Positions 16,894 to 24,590 of a stretch of DNA of 64,000 nucleotides are shown here, one piece after another. Within the stretch, counting starts at the first letter, position 1, and every line of letters starts with the position of its first letter. Position numbers and translations under genes: made by a program. The DNA comes from an uncultured Chloroflexota bacterium (GTDB taxonomy: Bacteria > Chloroflexota > UBA11872). Below the pieces are notes generated by a model. It saw only the letters and a program-made list of their open reading frames with translations. It ran no database searches and was not told where the DNA came from. The stretch covers positions 496,001 to 560,000 of the forward strand of contig OY282448.1 in assembly GCA_958296175.1 (NCBI GenBank). Direction: 5' to 3'.

Positions 16894-17068
16894 CCCCCCT
16901 TCTTGTCGTTCCCCGCGGCCATCCCTGCGTCGTTCCCCTCGCCCTTCCAGCAAGAGGGCGCACGAGGCGCCGCGCCCTGGGCGGACGCCATGCAGAGAGC
17001 AAGGGGCGGCGCCGGACGCGGCGGATATCACCCGCGAGACATGCGCGGCGGCCGCAGAATCGAGCTCG

Positions 17069-17959
17069 ATGAGCAACTCGACGTCTGACCGGCCGGCGGC
17101 CGCGCCGTCGGTCCGCAGCGAGGCGGCGCGCGGGGCCTGGGCGCGGCGGCAGGCGCGCGTGGGCGTGCAGCAGGAGCGCTGGGACGCGCCCCACCAGGCC
17201 AGGGTGCGGGAACGGCAGGAGGAGCTGGCCGCCAAAATTGCCGACCAAGCGCGCCCCACGCCGCGCAACTTCTGGCGGCGGCTGACCTCCAGCCGCTCGC
17301 TCACCACCCTGCTGGTGTTCACGGGCCTGCTGGCGCTGGGCGTGGTGCCCGCGGTGCTGGCGCTGCGGCAGACCAACGAGGAAGGCATCGCGCCGGAAGT
17401 GATCCGCCGCATCCAGATCGGCTTGCAGCAAATCTCCGACCTGGACGGGGAAGGGTTCGATTTGATCGAGATTGTCAACGGCGGCGAGCTGCTGAGCATC
17501 AGCTCCACCAGCCAGGGCGACTACGGGCCGACGCGCCTGCACGACGGGCAGTTCCATCCGCAATTCACGGCCTGGCGCTCGGCAGGGCTGGACCTGCCGC
17601 TGGAGGCCACGTTTCGGGTGCGCTTCCGCACGCCGCTGCAAAAAGTGGTGATTTGGAACCATCCCGACGAACCCCAGGCCAGCTACATTCGCGAGTTCGA
17701 GGTGCTGGCGTCGCTGGACGACCCGCGCACCAACCCGGATGCCATGGTCCTGGTCGGACGCTTCACCGCGCCGGCGCCCCGGCCGAAGCTGGTGTTCACA
17801 ATCGAGACGCCGCTGCCGGTTCGGTATGCGACCATCCGCGTGCTGTCGACCTTCGGCGCGGCCGACTACGTCTCGGCGGCCGAAGTGGGCCTCTTCGCCC
17901 CGTCCAGAGACCCCGAGCAGATTCCGGTGCCGCGGCCGCCGGGGCCCGTGCCCATCTAG
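17069..17959 (+). CDS. Membrane-anchored protein with discoidin-like extracytoplasmic domain
   Basis: A 296-residue protein of no named family. A charged cytoplasmic N-terminus (about 1-70, Arg/Gln/Glu-rich, possibly coiled) leads to one membrane helix (TTLLVFTGLLALGVVPAVLA, ~74-93). The outer part looks like an F5/8C-type beta sandwich: LLSISSTSQGDYGPTRLHDG and FRTPLQKVVIWNHPDEP, followed by ATIRVLSTFG, as in discoidin domains that bind sugars or lipids. It ends in a Pro-rich tail (PVPRPPGPVPI). It lies directly upstream of ftsY, with a gap of 22 bases. The role is unknown. Confidence 0.6.
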   Translation: MSNSTSDRPAAAPSVRSEAARGAWARRQARVGVQQERWDAPHQARVRERQEELAAKIADQARPTPRNFWRRLTSSRSLTTLLVFTGLLALGVVPAVLALRQTNEEGIAPEVIRRIQIGLQQISDLDGEGFDLIEIVNGGELLSISSTSQGDYGPTRLHDGQFHPQFTAWRSAGLDLPLEATFRVRFRTPLQKVVIWNHPDEPQASYIREFEVLASLDDPRTNPDAMVLVGRFTAPAPRPKLVFTIETPLPVRYATIRVLSTFGAADYVSAAEVGLFAPSRDPEQIPVPRPPGPVPI

Positions 17960-17981
17960 TCGTGACGGAGGACCTTCGATC

Positions 17982-18947
17982 ATGCTGCTGAAACGTCTGC
18001 GGCGGCGGCGCGGCGAGCAGACGGACCAGGACGCGGCCGTGCAACCCACGCGGCGGCGGTTCGCCGCCGTGCGCCGCTTGCTGCGCCGCTCCACGCTGCG
18101 CGAAGCCGACTGGGACGCCCTGGAAGAGCAGCTGATCGGCGCCGACTTGGGCCCCGCGCTGGTGATGGAACTGTTGGACGAGCTGCGGCAGGCGGTCAGG
18201 TCGGAAGGCGCGGCCGATCCCGAGGCCGCCCGCGCGCTGCTCGCGCGGCGGTTGCTGGAGGCGCTGGGCGGCGCCGACGCCTCGTTTGCCAGCGGCCGGC
18301 CGCCCCAGGTCGTGTTCATGGTGGGCGTCAACGGCGTGGGCAAAACCACCTCCATCGCCAAACTGGCGCACCTGCTGCAGGCGGAGGGGCGCAGCGTGGT
18401 GCTGGCCGCGGGCGATACGTTTCGGGCCGGCGCCATCGAACAGCTGCAGATTTGGGGCCGCCGCATCGGCGCGCCGGTGGTCGCCCACCAGCCAGGCAGC
18501 GACCCGGGCGCGGTGATATACGATGCCATCGACGCCGCGGCCGCGCGCGGGGTCGAGTACGTGATCGCCGATTCGGCCGGGCGGCAGCACACCAACGTGA
18601 ACCTGATGGGCGAGCTGGCCAAAATGCGCCGCGTGGCCGCGCGCAAGACGCCGGGCGCGCCGCACGAAGTGCTGCTGGCGCTGGACGCGCTGACCGGCCA
18701 GAACGGCGTGCGGCAGGCGCAAGGGTTTCTGGACACCGCAGGGGTGAGCGGCATCGTGCTGACCAAGCTGGACAGTTCGGCCAAAGGCGGCGCGGCCTTC
18801 GCCGTGGCGCGCGGCATCGGCGCGCCCATCAAGTTCATCGGCACCGGCGAGCGCGTGGAGGACTTCGCCCCCTTCGACCCCCGCGGGTTTGTGGACGCGC
18901 TGCTGGCGCCGCAGGCCGACGACGAGACCAGCGAGGCGGCGGCGTGA
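17982..18947 (+). CDS. ftsY: Signal recognition particle receptor FtsY
   Basis: A 321-residue SRP-GTPase that docks ribosome-SRP complexes at the membrane. ATG 17982 follows the ribosome-binding ACGGAGGA. The NG domain shows GVNGVGKTTSIAKLA (P-loop), DTFRAGAIEQL, ADSAGR (usually DTAGR) and TKLDSSAKGG, and ends with GTGERVEDFAPFDP. The N-terminus is short and basic (MLLKRLRRRRG) and lacks the long acidic A domain of enterobacteria, as is usual in Gram-positive and Chloroflexota relatives. Its stop overlaps the next gene by four bases (GTGA). Confidence 0.95.
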   Translation: MLLKRLRRRRGEQTDQDAAVQPTRRRFAAVRRLLRRSTLREADWDALEEQLIGADLGPALVMELLDELRQAVRSEGAADPEAARALLARRLLEALGGADASFASGRPPQVVFMVGVNGVGKTTSIAKLAHLLQAEGRSVVLAAGDTFRAGAIEQLQIWGRRIGAPVVAHQPGSDPGAVIYDAIDAAAARGVEYVIADSAGRQHTNVNLMGELAKMRRVAARKTPGAPHEVLLALDALTGQNGVRQAQGFLDTAGVSGIVLTKLDSSAKGGAAFAVARGIGAPIKFIGTGERVEDFAPFDPRGFVDALLAPQADDETSEAAA

Positions 18948-19678
18948 AGGGCGTCATTCTGGCCGGCGGCACGGGCATGCGCCTGGACCCCCTGACCCGC
19001 GTGACCAACAAGCACCTGCTGCCGGTCTACGACCGGCCCATGATCTTCTATCCCATCCAGACGCTGGTGACCGCCGGCGTGACCGAGATTCTGATCGTGA
19101 CCAGCGGCCCCAGCGCCGGGGACTTCCTGCGTCTGCTGGGCAACGGCCAGGCGCTGGGCGTGGACCACCTGAGCTTCGCCTACCAGGAAGGCGCGGGCGG
19201 CATTGCCCAAGCCATTGGCCTGGCGCAGCCGTTCGTGGGCCGCAACCGTATGGTGGTGATGCTGGGCGACAACGTGATTGGCGGCAACGTCATCGAACCC
19301 GCCAACAAGTTTCGGGCGCAGCCGCACGGCGCCAAAGTGCTGCTGAAGGAAGTGGACAACCCCAGCGCCTACGGCGTGGCGGAACTGGGCGGCAACCGCA
19401 TCACGCGCTTCGTGGAAAAGCCCGCGCAGCCGCCCTCCAACCTGGCCGTGACCGGCATCTACTTCTACGACGCGGGCGCGTTCGACCTGATCGAGCGCCT
19501 GGAACCCTCCGCGCGCGGCGAACTCGAAGTCACCGACCTGAACAACGCCTACCTGGCGCGCGGCGACCTGACGCACGACGTGCTGCAGGGCTACTGGGCC
19601 GACTGCGGCGAGTCCGTCGACCACTACCTGCACGTCTGCAACCTGGTAGCACGACACGGCGCGAACCGGGGTTCCTAG
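18944..19678 (+). CDS. Sugar-1-phosphate nucleotidyltransferase (RmlA-like)
   Basis: A 244-residue nucleotidyltransferase starting at GTG 18944, overlapping the ftsY stop. The signature GGTGMRLDPLTRVTNKHLLP is at the N-terminus, followed by the metal-binding LGDNVIGG and by VEKPAQPPSN. This is the pattern of glucose-1-phosphate thymidylyltransferase, which activates sugars for surface polysaccharides; the protein is shorter than classical RmlA (~290), ending after DCGESVDHYLH. Other rml genes are absent, so dTDP-glucose formation is likely but not certain. Confidence 0.82.
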   Translation: MKGVILAGGTGMRLDPLTRVTNKHLLPVYDRPMIFYPIQTLVTAGVTEILIVTSGPSAGDFLRLLGNGQALGVDHLSFAYQEGAGGIAQAIGLAQPFVGRNRMVVMLGDNVIGGNVIEPANKFRAQPHGAKVLLKEVDNPSAYGVAELGGNRITRFVEKPAQPPSNLAVTGIYFYDAGAFDLIERLEPSARGELEVTDLNNAYLARGDLTHDVLQGYWADCGESVDHYLHVCNLVARHGANRGS

Positions 19679-19804
19679 GCGCGCCGTCCGCGTCCTGGCG
19701 AACGCCGGCCGACGCCCCTGGGAGACGGCAGCCCCCCTTCCCGCATTGACAGTTTGCGCCTGCGGTGCAAATGTGCGGAGCGTTGCGCCCACGAGCATGA
19801 GCCA

Positions 19805-19999
19805 ATGCCCGACGAAGACGACGAGATCAAAGTCAGCGTGCGAGCCAGCGAGCAGCGCGAGTGCCCCCTGTGCCGCCAAGAGACGACCTGGAACTACTTC
19901 GAATACCGGCGGTGGTTCGGGTTGCTCAAGACGCGGTACTGGGCGTGCGGGCGCTGCGGCAAGTCCCAAAGCGCGGTCCAGCCGGCGTCCAGCGACTGA
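19805..19999 (+). CDS. Small zinc-ribbon protein
   Basis: A 64-residue protein with two CxxC knuckles, CPLC and CGRC, 27 residues apart, which can bind one zinc ion. ATG 19805 (MPDEDDEIKV) is preferred; an in-frame start at 19754 adds a Cys-rich leader that looks less natural. Aromatic residues between the knuckles (TWNYFEYRRWFGLLKTRYW) suggest a nucleic-acid or protein-binding ribbon. No family is recognised. Confidence 0.55.
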   Translation: MPDEDDEIKVSVRASEQRECPLCRQETTWNYFEYRRWFGLLKTRYWACGRCGKSQSAVQPASSD

Positions 20000-20037
20000 G
20001 CCGCGACGGCGGCAACGGGCGGGCGCCCCCCGGGCAA

Positions 20038-20150
20038 GGCCCGCGGTGACCGCGCGCCCGTGCGCCGGAACACGCCGCCGCGTGCGGCCGCGCCGACCTG
20101 AAACTGCATCGGCTGCACGGCGGACCCCCGGCCCGCGGTGACCGCGCGCC
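20038..20150. repeat. 21-base direct repeat around the MFS gene start
   Basis: GGCCCGCGGTGACCGCGCGC, followed by C, occurs at 20038-20058 and 20130-20150. The second copy contains the GTG start of the transporter; the first gives a mock start 92 bases upstream. Confidence 0.7.
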
Positions 20151-21349
20151 TGCGCGCCTGGACGCGCCTGCACCGCGTCCCAGCGCCGCTCGTCGTCATC
20201 GTCGCCATCCTGTTTCTCAACAACACCGCCGTCGGCCCTGCCCGCGCGTTGCTGCCGGTCTACGTCGAGCGCGACCTGGGCCTGTCCCCGGCCTTCACCA
20301 GCGTGTTGCTGTCGCTGGAAACGGCGCTCGGCGGCCTGGTGTCGGTGGCCGCGGGGCGCCAGGTCGACCGCCTGGGCCATCGGCTGGTGCTGGCCCTGGG
20401 GATCGTGGGGTTCTCGGCCGGCATGTTGCAGTTTGTAACCGCGTCGGCGGGGATGCTGGCGGCGCTGGCCGTGGTGTTGGGCGTTGGCCACGGGATGCGC
20501 TCCACCGCGGGCCAGAGCTACATGTTGAGCGCGGCGCGGCATCAATCGGTCGGCGTCTCCACGGCCGCGTTCTTTCTGGGCGGCACCGTGGGCACGGCCG
20601 TGGGGTCGGCCGCGGCCGGGCCGTTGATCGACGCCTTCGGCTTTGGGGCTTACGCGCTGGCGGGGCTGGCGCTCAACCTTGCGCCGGCCGCCATAACGCT
20701 GCGCTGCCTGCGCGAAGTGCGTCCCGCGCAGCGGCGCTCGGACGACAGCGCGGCGCGCTCCACCCTGCGCGTGCTGGCGCGGCGCGAGGTGCTGCTGCTG
20801 GGCGCGCTGCGGTTCTTTCCCACCGTGTTCTTCGGCATCTGGAGCTTTGCGCTGCCGCTGCTGGTGTTTCGCGCCACGCACAGCGTGCTGGCCGCGGCGC
20901 TGTACGTGGCCGCAGGCATGGGGCTGTCCGTGCTGGCGCAGTTCGCCGCCGGCCGCTGGTCCGACCGCCGCGGCCGCGCCGCGCCCATGTTCACCGCTCT
21001 GCTGGTGCTAGTTGCAACGGCGGCCGCGGCGGCGCTGGCCTGGGAATCGGTCGCGGTGCTGACGACCGCCGGCGTGCTGGGCGTGATGGGCGCCTGGACC
21101 ATGTCCGTGCTGGTGTTGGGCGCGGTGCGCGACCGCACGGCCCCGCTGGAACGCGGGCGCGTGGTGGGCTTTGTGCACGCGCTGTGGAGCTTTGGCCTCC
21201 TGCTGGGAACCGTGGCCGCCGGCGCACTGCTGGACCTCGACCCCGCCGCGCCGCTGGCCCTGGGCGCAGCCGCCAACCTGGCCGCCCTGCTGGTGGCCGC
21301 CCTGCTCTTCGCCAACCGCCGCAGCCCCGCCCCCGCCGCGCCTGGATGA
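20138..21349 (+). CDS. Major facilitator superfamily transporter
   Basis: A 403-residue polytopic protein with about 12 hydrophobic helices. The cytoplasmic loop between helices 2 and 3 carries the MFS motif A, GRQVDRLGHRLVLALG, and the equivalent loop of the second half is GRWSDRRGRAAPM. The start is GTG 20138. The half-repeat organisation is clear, but nothing identifies the substrate; drug or metabolite efflux is the usual role for this size class. Confidence 0.88.
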   Translation: MTARLRAWTRLHRVPAPLVVIVAILFLNNTAVGPARALLPVYVERDLGLSPAFTSVLLSLETALGGLVSVAAGRQVDRLGHRLVLALGIVGFSAGMLQFVTASAGMLAALAVVLGVGHGMRSTAGQSYMLSAARHQSVGVSTAAFFLGGTVGTAVGSAAAGPLIDAFGFGAYALAGLALNLAPAAITLRCLREVRPAQRRSDDSAARSTLRVLARREVLLLGALRFFPTVFFGIWSFALPLLVFRATHSVLAAALYVAAGMGLSVLAQFAAGRWSDRRGRAAPMFTALLVLVATAAAAALAWESVAVLTTAGVLGVMGAWTMSVLVLGAVRDRTAPLERGRVVGFVHALWSFGLLLGTVAAGALLDLDPAAPLALGAAANLAALLVAALLFANRRSPAPAAPG

Positions 21350-21373
21350 GCACGGCCGGGCGGCCTCGACGGC

Positions 21374-21379
21374 TATGAT
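21374..21379 (+). promoter_or_regulatory. Putative -10 element of the NgoMIV-type restriction-modification operon
   Basis: TATGAT is close to the sigma-70 consensus TATAAT and lies 28 bases before the methyltransferase ATG. The -35 region is poorly matched. Confidence 0.45.
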
Positions 21380-21406
21380 TGGCGCGGGCGTTCTGCGAGG
21401 CGTTCG

Positions 21407-22261
21407 ATGACAACACCAACCAGCCGCGCGTTGCACGTCGACGTTCTGACCGGCGACAACCGTGACGTGCTGCCGCGTCTTGCAGACCGCTCGGCGCGCT
21501 GCTGCGTGACCTCGCCGCCCTATTGGGGCCTGCGGGACTACGAACACGCCGCACAGATTGGCGCCGAGCCGACGCCTGACGAATACGTCCAGAGCCTCGT
21601 CGAGGTGTTCCGCGAAGTTCGGCGCGTGTTGACCGACGACGGCACGTTGTGGCTGAACGTGGGCGACGGTTACGCGCGCAACGGCGGGACTGGAGGACAC
21701 GGACCCAATGCTCGAGTTGCAAACACGAAGAAACTGATCCAGCGGCGCAATTGCAAAGTACCCGACTGCTGGGGGCTGAAAGACCGCGATCTGATCGGCA
21801 TGCCCTGGCGCGTGGCCTTTGCACTCCAAGCCGACGGATGGCTGCTGCGCTCACGCATCGCCTGGATCAAGAAAGCGCCCATGCCGGAAAGTGTCAGGAA
21901 TCGTCCGTCCAACGCCGCCGAGGACATATTCCTGTTCGCCAAAACTCCAAAGTATTTTTATGACAACCAGGCAGTCCGCGAGCCGACGGGAGCGAATTTA
22001 CGCAACGTCTGGCTGCTGGGACCCGACGCCAGCGGCGCGCCGCACCCCGCCGTGTTCCCGCGTGAGCTGGCCCGTCGCTGCATCCTGCTGGGCAGCCGCC
22101 CGGACGACGTGGTCCTCGACCCTTTCTCAGGATCAGGAACCGTTGGCGTGGCAGCGGCCGAACTCGACCGCCGGGCGGTGCTCATCGAACTCAACCCCGC
22201 ATACGCTGTCCACGCAAAGGCGCGAATCGCCTACGGCGTGCAACAGGCACTCTCCATCTAG
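21407..22261 (+). CDS. Type II DNA methyltransferase (beta class) of the NgoMIV-type system
   Basis: A 284-residue amino-methyltransferase. Motif IV is CCVTSPPYWGLRDY (residues ~28-41), motif I near the C-terminus is VVLDPFSGSGTVGVAA; the order is beta-class and the SPPY tetrad favours N4-cytosine methylation. It ends nine bases before an NgoMIV-family nuclease, so it should protect the same site, predicted as GCCGGC. The characterised NgoMIV methyltransferase is, to my knowledge, a 5-methylcytosine enzyme, so this would be a different protection chemistry. Confidence 0.9.
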   Translation: MTTPTSRALHVDVLTGDNRDVLPRLADRSARCCVTSPPYWGLRDYEHAAQIGAEPTPDEYVQSLVEVFREVRRVLTDDGTLWLNVGDGYARNGGTGGHGPNARVANTKKLIQRRNCKVPDCWGLKDRDLIGMPWRVAFALQADGWLLRSRIAWIKKAPMPESVRNRPSNAAEDIFLFAKTPKYFYDNQAVREPTGANLRNVWLLGPDASGAPHPAVFPRELARRCILLGSRPDDVVLDPFSGSGTVGVAAAELDRRAVLIELNPAYAVHAKARIAYGVQQALSI

Positions 22262-22269
22262 GCTGGACC

Positions 22270-23160
22270 GTGGACGTGCCAGCAGGACGTGCCGCGAAGA
22301 CCCTCGCCGATCTGCGCCAAGAATATCACAGAGAAATAGGCACACAGATCGTTCGTATCTCTGGGAGCGAAGATGCCGCATATTATAATTTTGCCGACGG
22401 ATCCAGCCAAACTAGCGTACGTATAGCCAGAGGCATCGCAACGGAGCTTGGTTTCCCAAAGAAAAAGGGTCCGAAACTGACTGGGCAATCCAGGGGGCTC
22501 TTGTTCGAAAGGCTTACATGCAATTTTGTTGAGCGTGCATTTTCGGCCATAGGTCACCTGCGTCCTGGTCAGTGGAGATACTTGACCACACAGACGGGCA
22601 TTTCCAACTTTGTCCAATATCGACATCTCGGTACGATTGAATCGTTGGTACGTGAAAATAGCAGTCTCGCAGCCGCATTGGGGCATGGATATATCGTGAC
22701 GCCAGACATCGTCATTGCTCGCTGCCCCGCGACGTACGACGACATCAATTCGGCCGGAAGGTTCTTGGACCATACAAGCATGGCTGTTCGCACACCATTC
22801 TTGAAGGAAAATCTTGCCACACCCCTTCCATACCTGCATGCGAGTATTTCTTGCAAGTGGACTATTCGAAGCGACCGCTCGCAGAACACACGCACGGAGG
22901 CGTTGAATCTCATTCGCAATCGCAAGGGCAAAGTACCGCATATCGTGGCTGTTACAGCCGAACCTCTGCCAATGCGGATCGCCTCGCTAGCGCTTGGGAC
23001 CGGAGACCTCGACTGCGTGTATCACTTTGCGCTGAATGAGTTGATTGACGTGTGCCAGTCGTTTTCTGGGGGTCAGGACCAGTTCGAGCTTCTCGAAACG
23101 ATGATCCAGGGAAACCGTCTGCGCGACGTCACTGACCTTCCCTTCGACCTCGCCGTCTGA
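22270..23160 (+). CDS. NgoMIV-family type II restriction endonuclease (predicted GCCGGC)
   Basis: A 296-residue protein, starting at GTG 22270 right after the methyltransferase. It matches the NgoMIV family: active-site residues can be placed as E80 (GLLFE), D146 (TPDIVIA), S194-C-K196 (ASISCKW) and E210 (RTEALNLIRNRKG), with spacings close to E70/D140/S185/K187/E201 of NgoMIV. The stretch PHIVAVTAEPLPMRIASLAL is also typical. NgoMIV cuts G^CCGGC as a tetramer; the same specificity is inferred. The gene is strikingly AT-richer than its neighbours, including AT-rich codons, a sign of recent acquisition from a lower-G+C donor. Confidence 0.92.
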   Translation: MDVPAGRAAKTLADLRQEYHREIGTQIVRISGSEDAAYYNFADGSSQTSVRIARGIATELGFPKKKGPKLTGQSRGLLFERLTCNFVERAFSAIGHLRPGQWRYLTTQTGISNFVQYRHLGTIESLVRENSSLAAALGHGYIVTPDIVIARCPATYDDINSAGRFLDHTSMAVRTPFLKENLATPLPYLHASISCKWTIRSDRSQNTRTEALNLIRNRKGKVPHIVAVTAEPLPMRIASLALGTGDLDCVYHFALNELIDVCQSFSGGQDQFELLETMIQGNRLRDVTDLPFDLAV

Positions 23161-23495
23161 CAGCGCCGCGCACGTGCGAAAAAGACGGACGACCATAGCG
23201 CCGAACGCCAGCGTGGTGCTGTTTCGACCACGGCAGCCGTTGCCCGCGGTTGTTCGGTCGGCCGGCGCCCTCCAGCGCTTGCTCGCCGCGCGCACCGGGT
23301 GAATGCGGCCTCGGTCATACGTCGGCGCTGGCGCCCATTGCGTTCGATGAACCGGTCGGGGCGGGCCTCGCCAGGCGTCCGAACGGGGTCGCACATCTCC
23401 GTACCTCGAATCTGCTGGACATAGAGCTGCGGGCCGCGTGTGCGCGGCTCCGTTGGCGTACCATGGGCGCAGTGCAGACGACGCGAGGTTCGAGG
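23161..23495. other. Gene-free stretch upstream of the AIM24 gene
   Basis: About 335 bases without a supportable gene. A -10-like TACCAT at 23459-23464 in the context GGCGTACCATGG fits the recurrent motif and would place the transcript start shortly before ATG 23496. Confidence 0.45.
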
Positions 23496-24179
23496 ATGCA
23501 ATACCAGATCAAGGGCGATATCACGCCGCATCTCGAGGTGCAGCTGGGGCCCGGGGAGACCGTGGTGACCGAGTCCGGGTCGATGGCCTGGATGGACACG
23601 GGCGTGAACATGAGCACCGGCGGCTCGGGCGGCTTGGGCGGCATGCTCGGCCGCATGGTGTCCGGCGAGTCGATCTTCCTCACCAGGTTCACCAGCGACC
23701 GAGGCGGCGACATGGTGTCGTTCGTGCCGGGGGTTCCCGGAACCATCCTGCCAGTCGAGCTTGCCGCCGGGCAGTCGATCATCGCGCAGAAGGACTCGTT
23801 CCTGGTTGCGGAAGAGTCGGTGAAGTTCGAGATCACGTTCCGCCGCAAGCTCGGCGCCGGCCTGTTCGGCGGCGAGGGGTTCATCTTGCAGAAGTTCACC
23901 GGGCCCGGCCTGGTCTTCGCCGCGATCGGCGGCGAGGTGCAGGAGTACGACCTGTCCTCCGGGCAAACCCTGCGCGTGGACCCCGGACACCTGGCGATGT
24001 TCGAGCCGACCGTCGACTACGACATCAAGCGGGTGGAGGGCGTGCGCAACATCATCTTCGGCGGCGAAGGGCTGTTCTTGGCCACGGTGTCCGGGCCGGG
24101 CAAGGTCTGGTTGCAGCGCATGCCAATGTCCAACCTGGCGGCGGCAATCGCCAGCCACTTGCCGAACAAGGGAGGATAG
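23496..24179 (+). CDS. TIGR00266/AIM24-family protein
   Basis: A 227-residue beta-rich protein of the TIGR00266 (AIM24, DUF124) family, with MQYQIKGDITPHLEVQL at the start, the glycine-rich middle GGSGGLGGMLGRMVSGESIF, and PGTILPVEL, GGEGFILQKFTGPG and GGEGLFLATVSGPG blocks. The family forms a double beta-helix barrel; its role is unknown, with links to membrane or mitochondrial organisation in eukaryotic relatives. ATG 23496 is preferred because it gives the usual N-terminus. Single-gene unit. Confidence 0.9.
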   Translation: MQYQIKGDITPHLEVQLGPGETVVTESGSMAWMDTGVNMSTGGSGGLGGMLGRMVSGESIFLTRFTSDRGGDMVSFVPGVPGTILPVELAAGQSIIAQKDSFLVAEESVKFEITFRRKLGAGLFGGEGFILQKFTGPGLVFAAIGGEVQEYDLSSGQTLRVDPGHLAMFEPTVDYDIKRVEGVRNIIFGGEGLFLATVSGPGKVWLQRMPMSNLAAAIASHLPNKGG

Positions 24180-24590
24180 CAACCCGCCGACGGTCGTCCG
24201 GCGCGGCTGGCAGGCTGCATTCCTCGGAGTGCTGGCCGCTGCGCCCCGCGGCCGAACGGCGGCCGCCGCTCGGTCTGGCACAGCGGCGGACAACGGCCCG
24301 CAGGTCCCGCACCAGGGCGTCTGCGCCGCGCTCGACGCCTCACCCAATCCTTCGCCCCGCGCTGCGGGGCGAAGGGATCAGGCCGGGATGACCGAGAAAC
24401 TGTCGTGGCGCCCTGCCCCGCAGCGTGGGGCGAGGGCAAGGCGCAGAGCGGGTGAGAAAACAGCGGCAGGGCGGGTTGCTTCGGCGTGCGCAGGGCCGCG
24501 GGAGCGAGTAAACTGCGCGCGACGGCCATTCCCGGACAGCACCCAGGCGGCTGCTCCTCCGCGAGTGGTCAGAACGAAGGAGTTCCTCCC
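24180..24590. other. Intergenic region with strong hairpins before the amine oxidase
   Basis: About 410 bases without a gene. It contains a perfect 12-base-pair hairpin with a 3-base loop at 24349-24375 (arms CCTTCGCCCCGC and GCGGGGCGAAGG) and a weaker one near 24410-24440 (GCCCTGCCCC / GGGGCGAGGGC). A TAAACT element at 24509-24514 may be the -10 of the oxidase gene. Confidence 0.55.
24349..24375. repeat. Perfect 12-bp stem hairpin
   Basis: CCTTCGCCCCGC, loop GCT, GCGGGGCGAAGG. There is no T-run, so it is not a classical terminator; it looks like a dispersed REP-type element, possibly the end of the AIM24 transcript. Confidence 0.65.

Noticed and set aside
16382..20881. A 1499-codon open frame on the minus strand
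   Set aside because: It is antisense to glcF, ftsY, the nucleotidyltransferase and the MFS gene, all with clear family motifs. Long antisense frames are normal in DNA of this G+C; its composition is Arg/Gln/Ala-rich without motifs.
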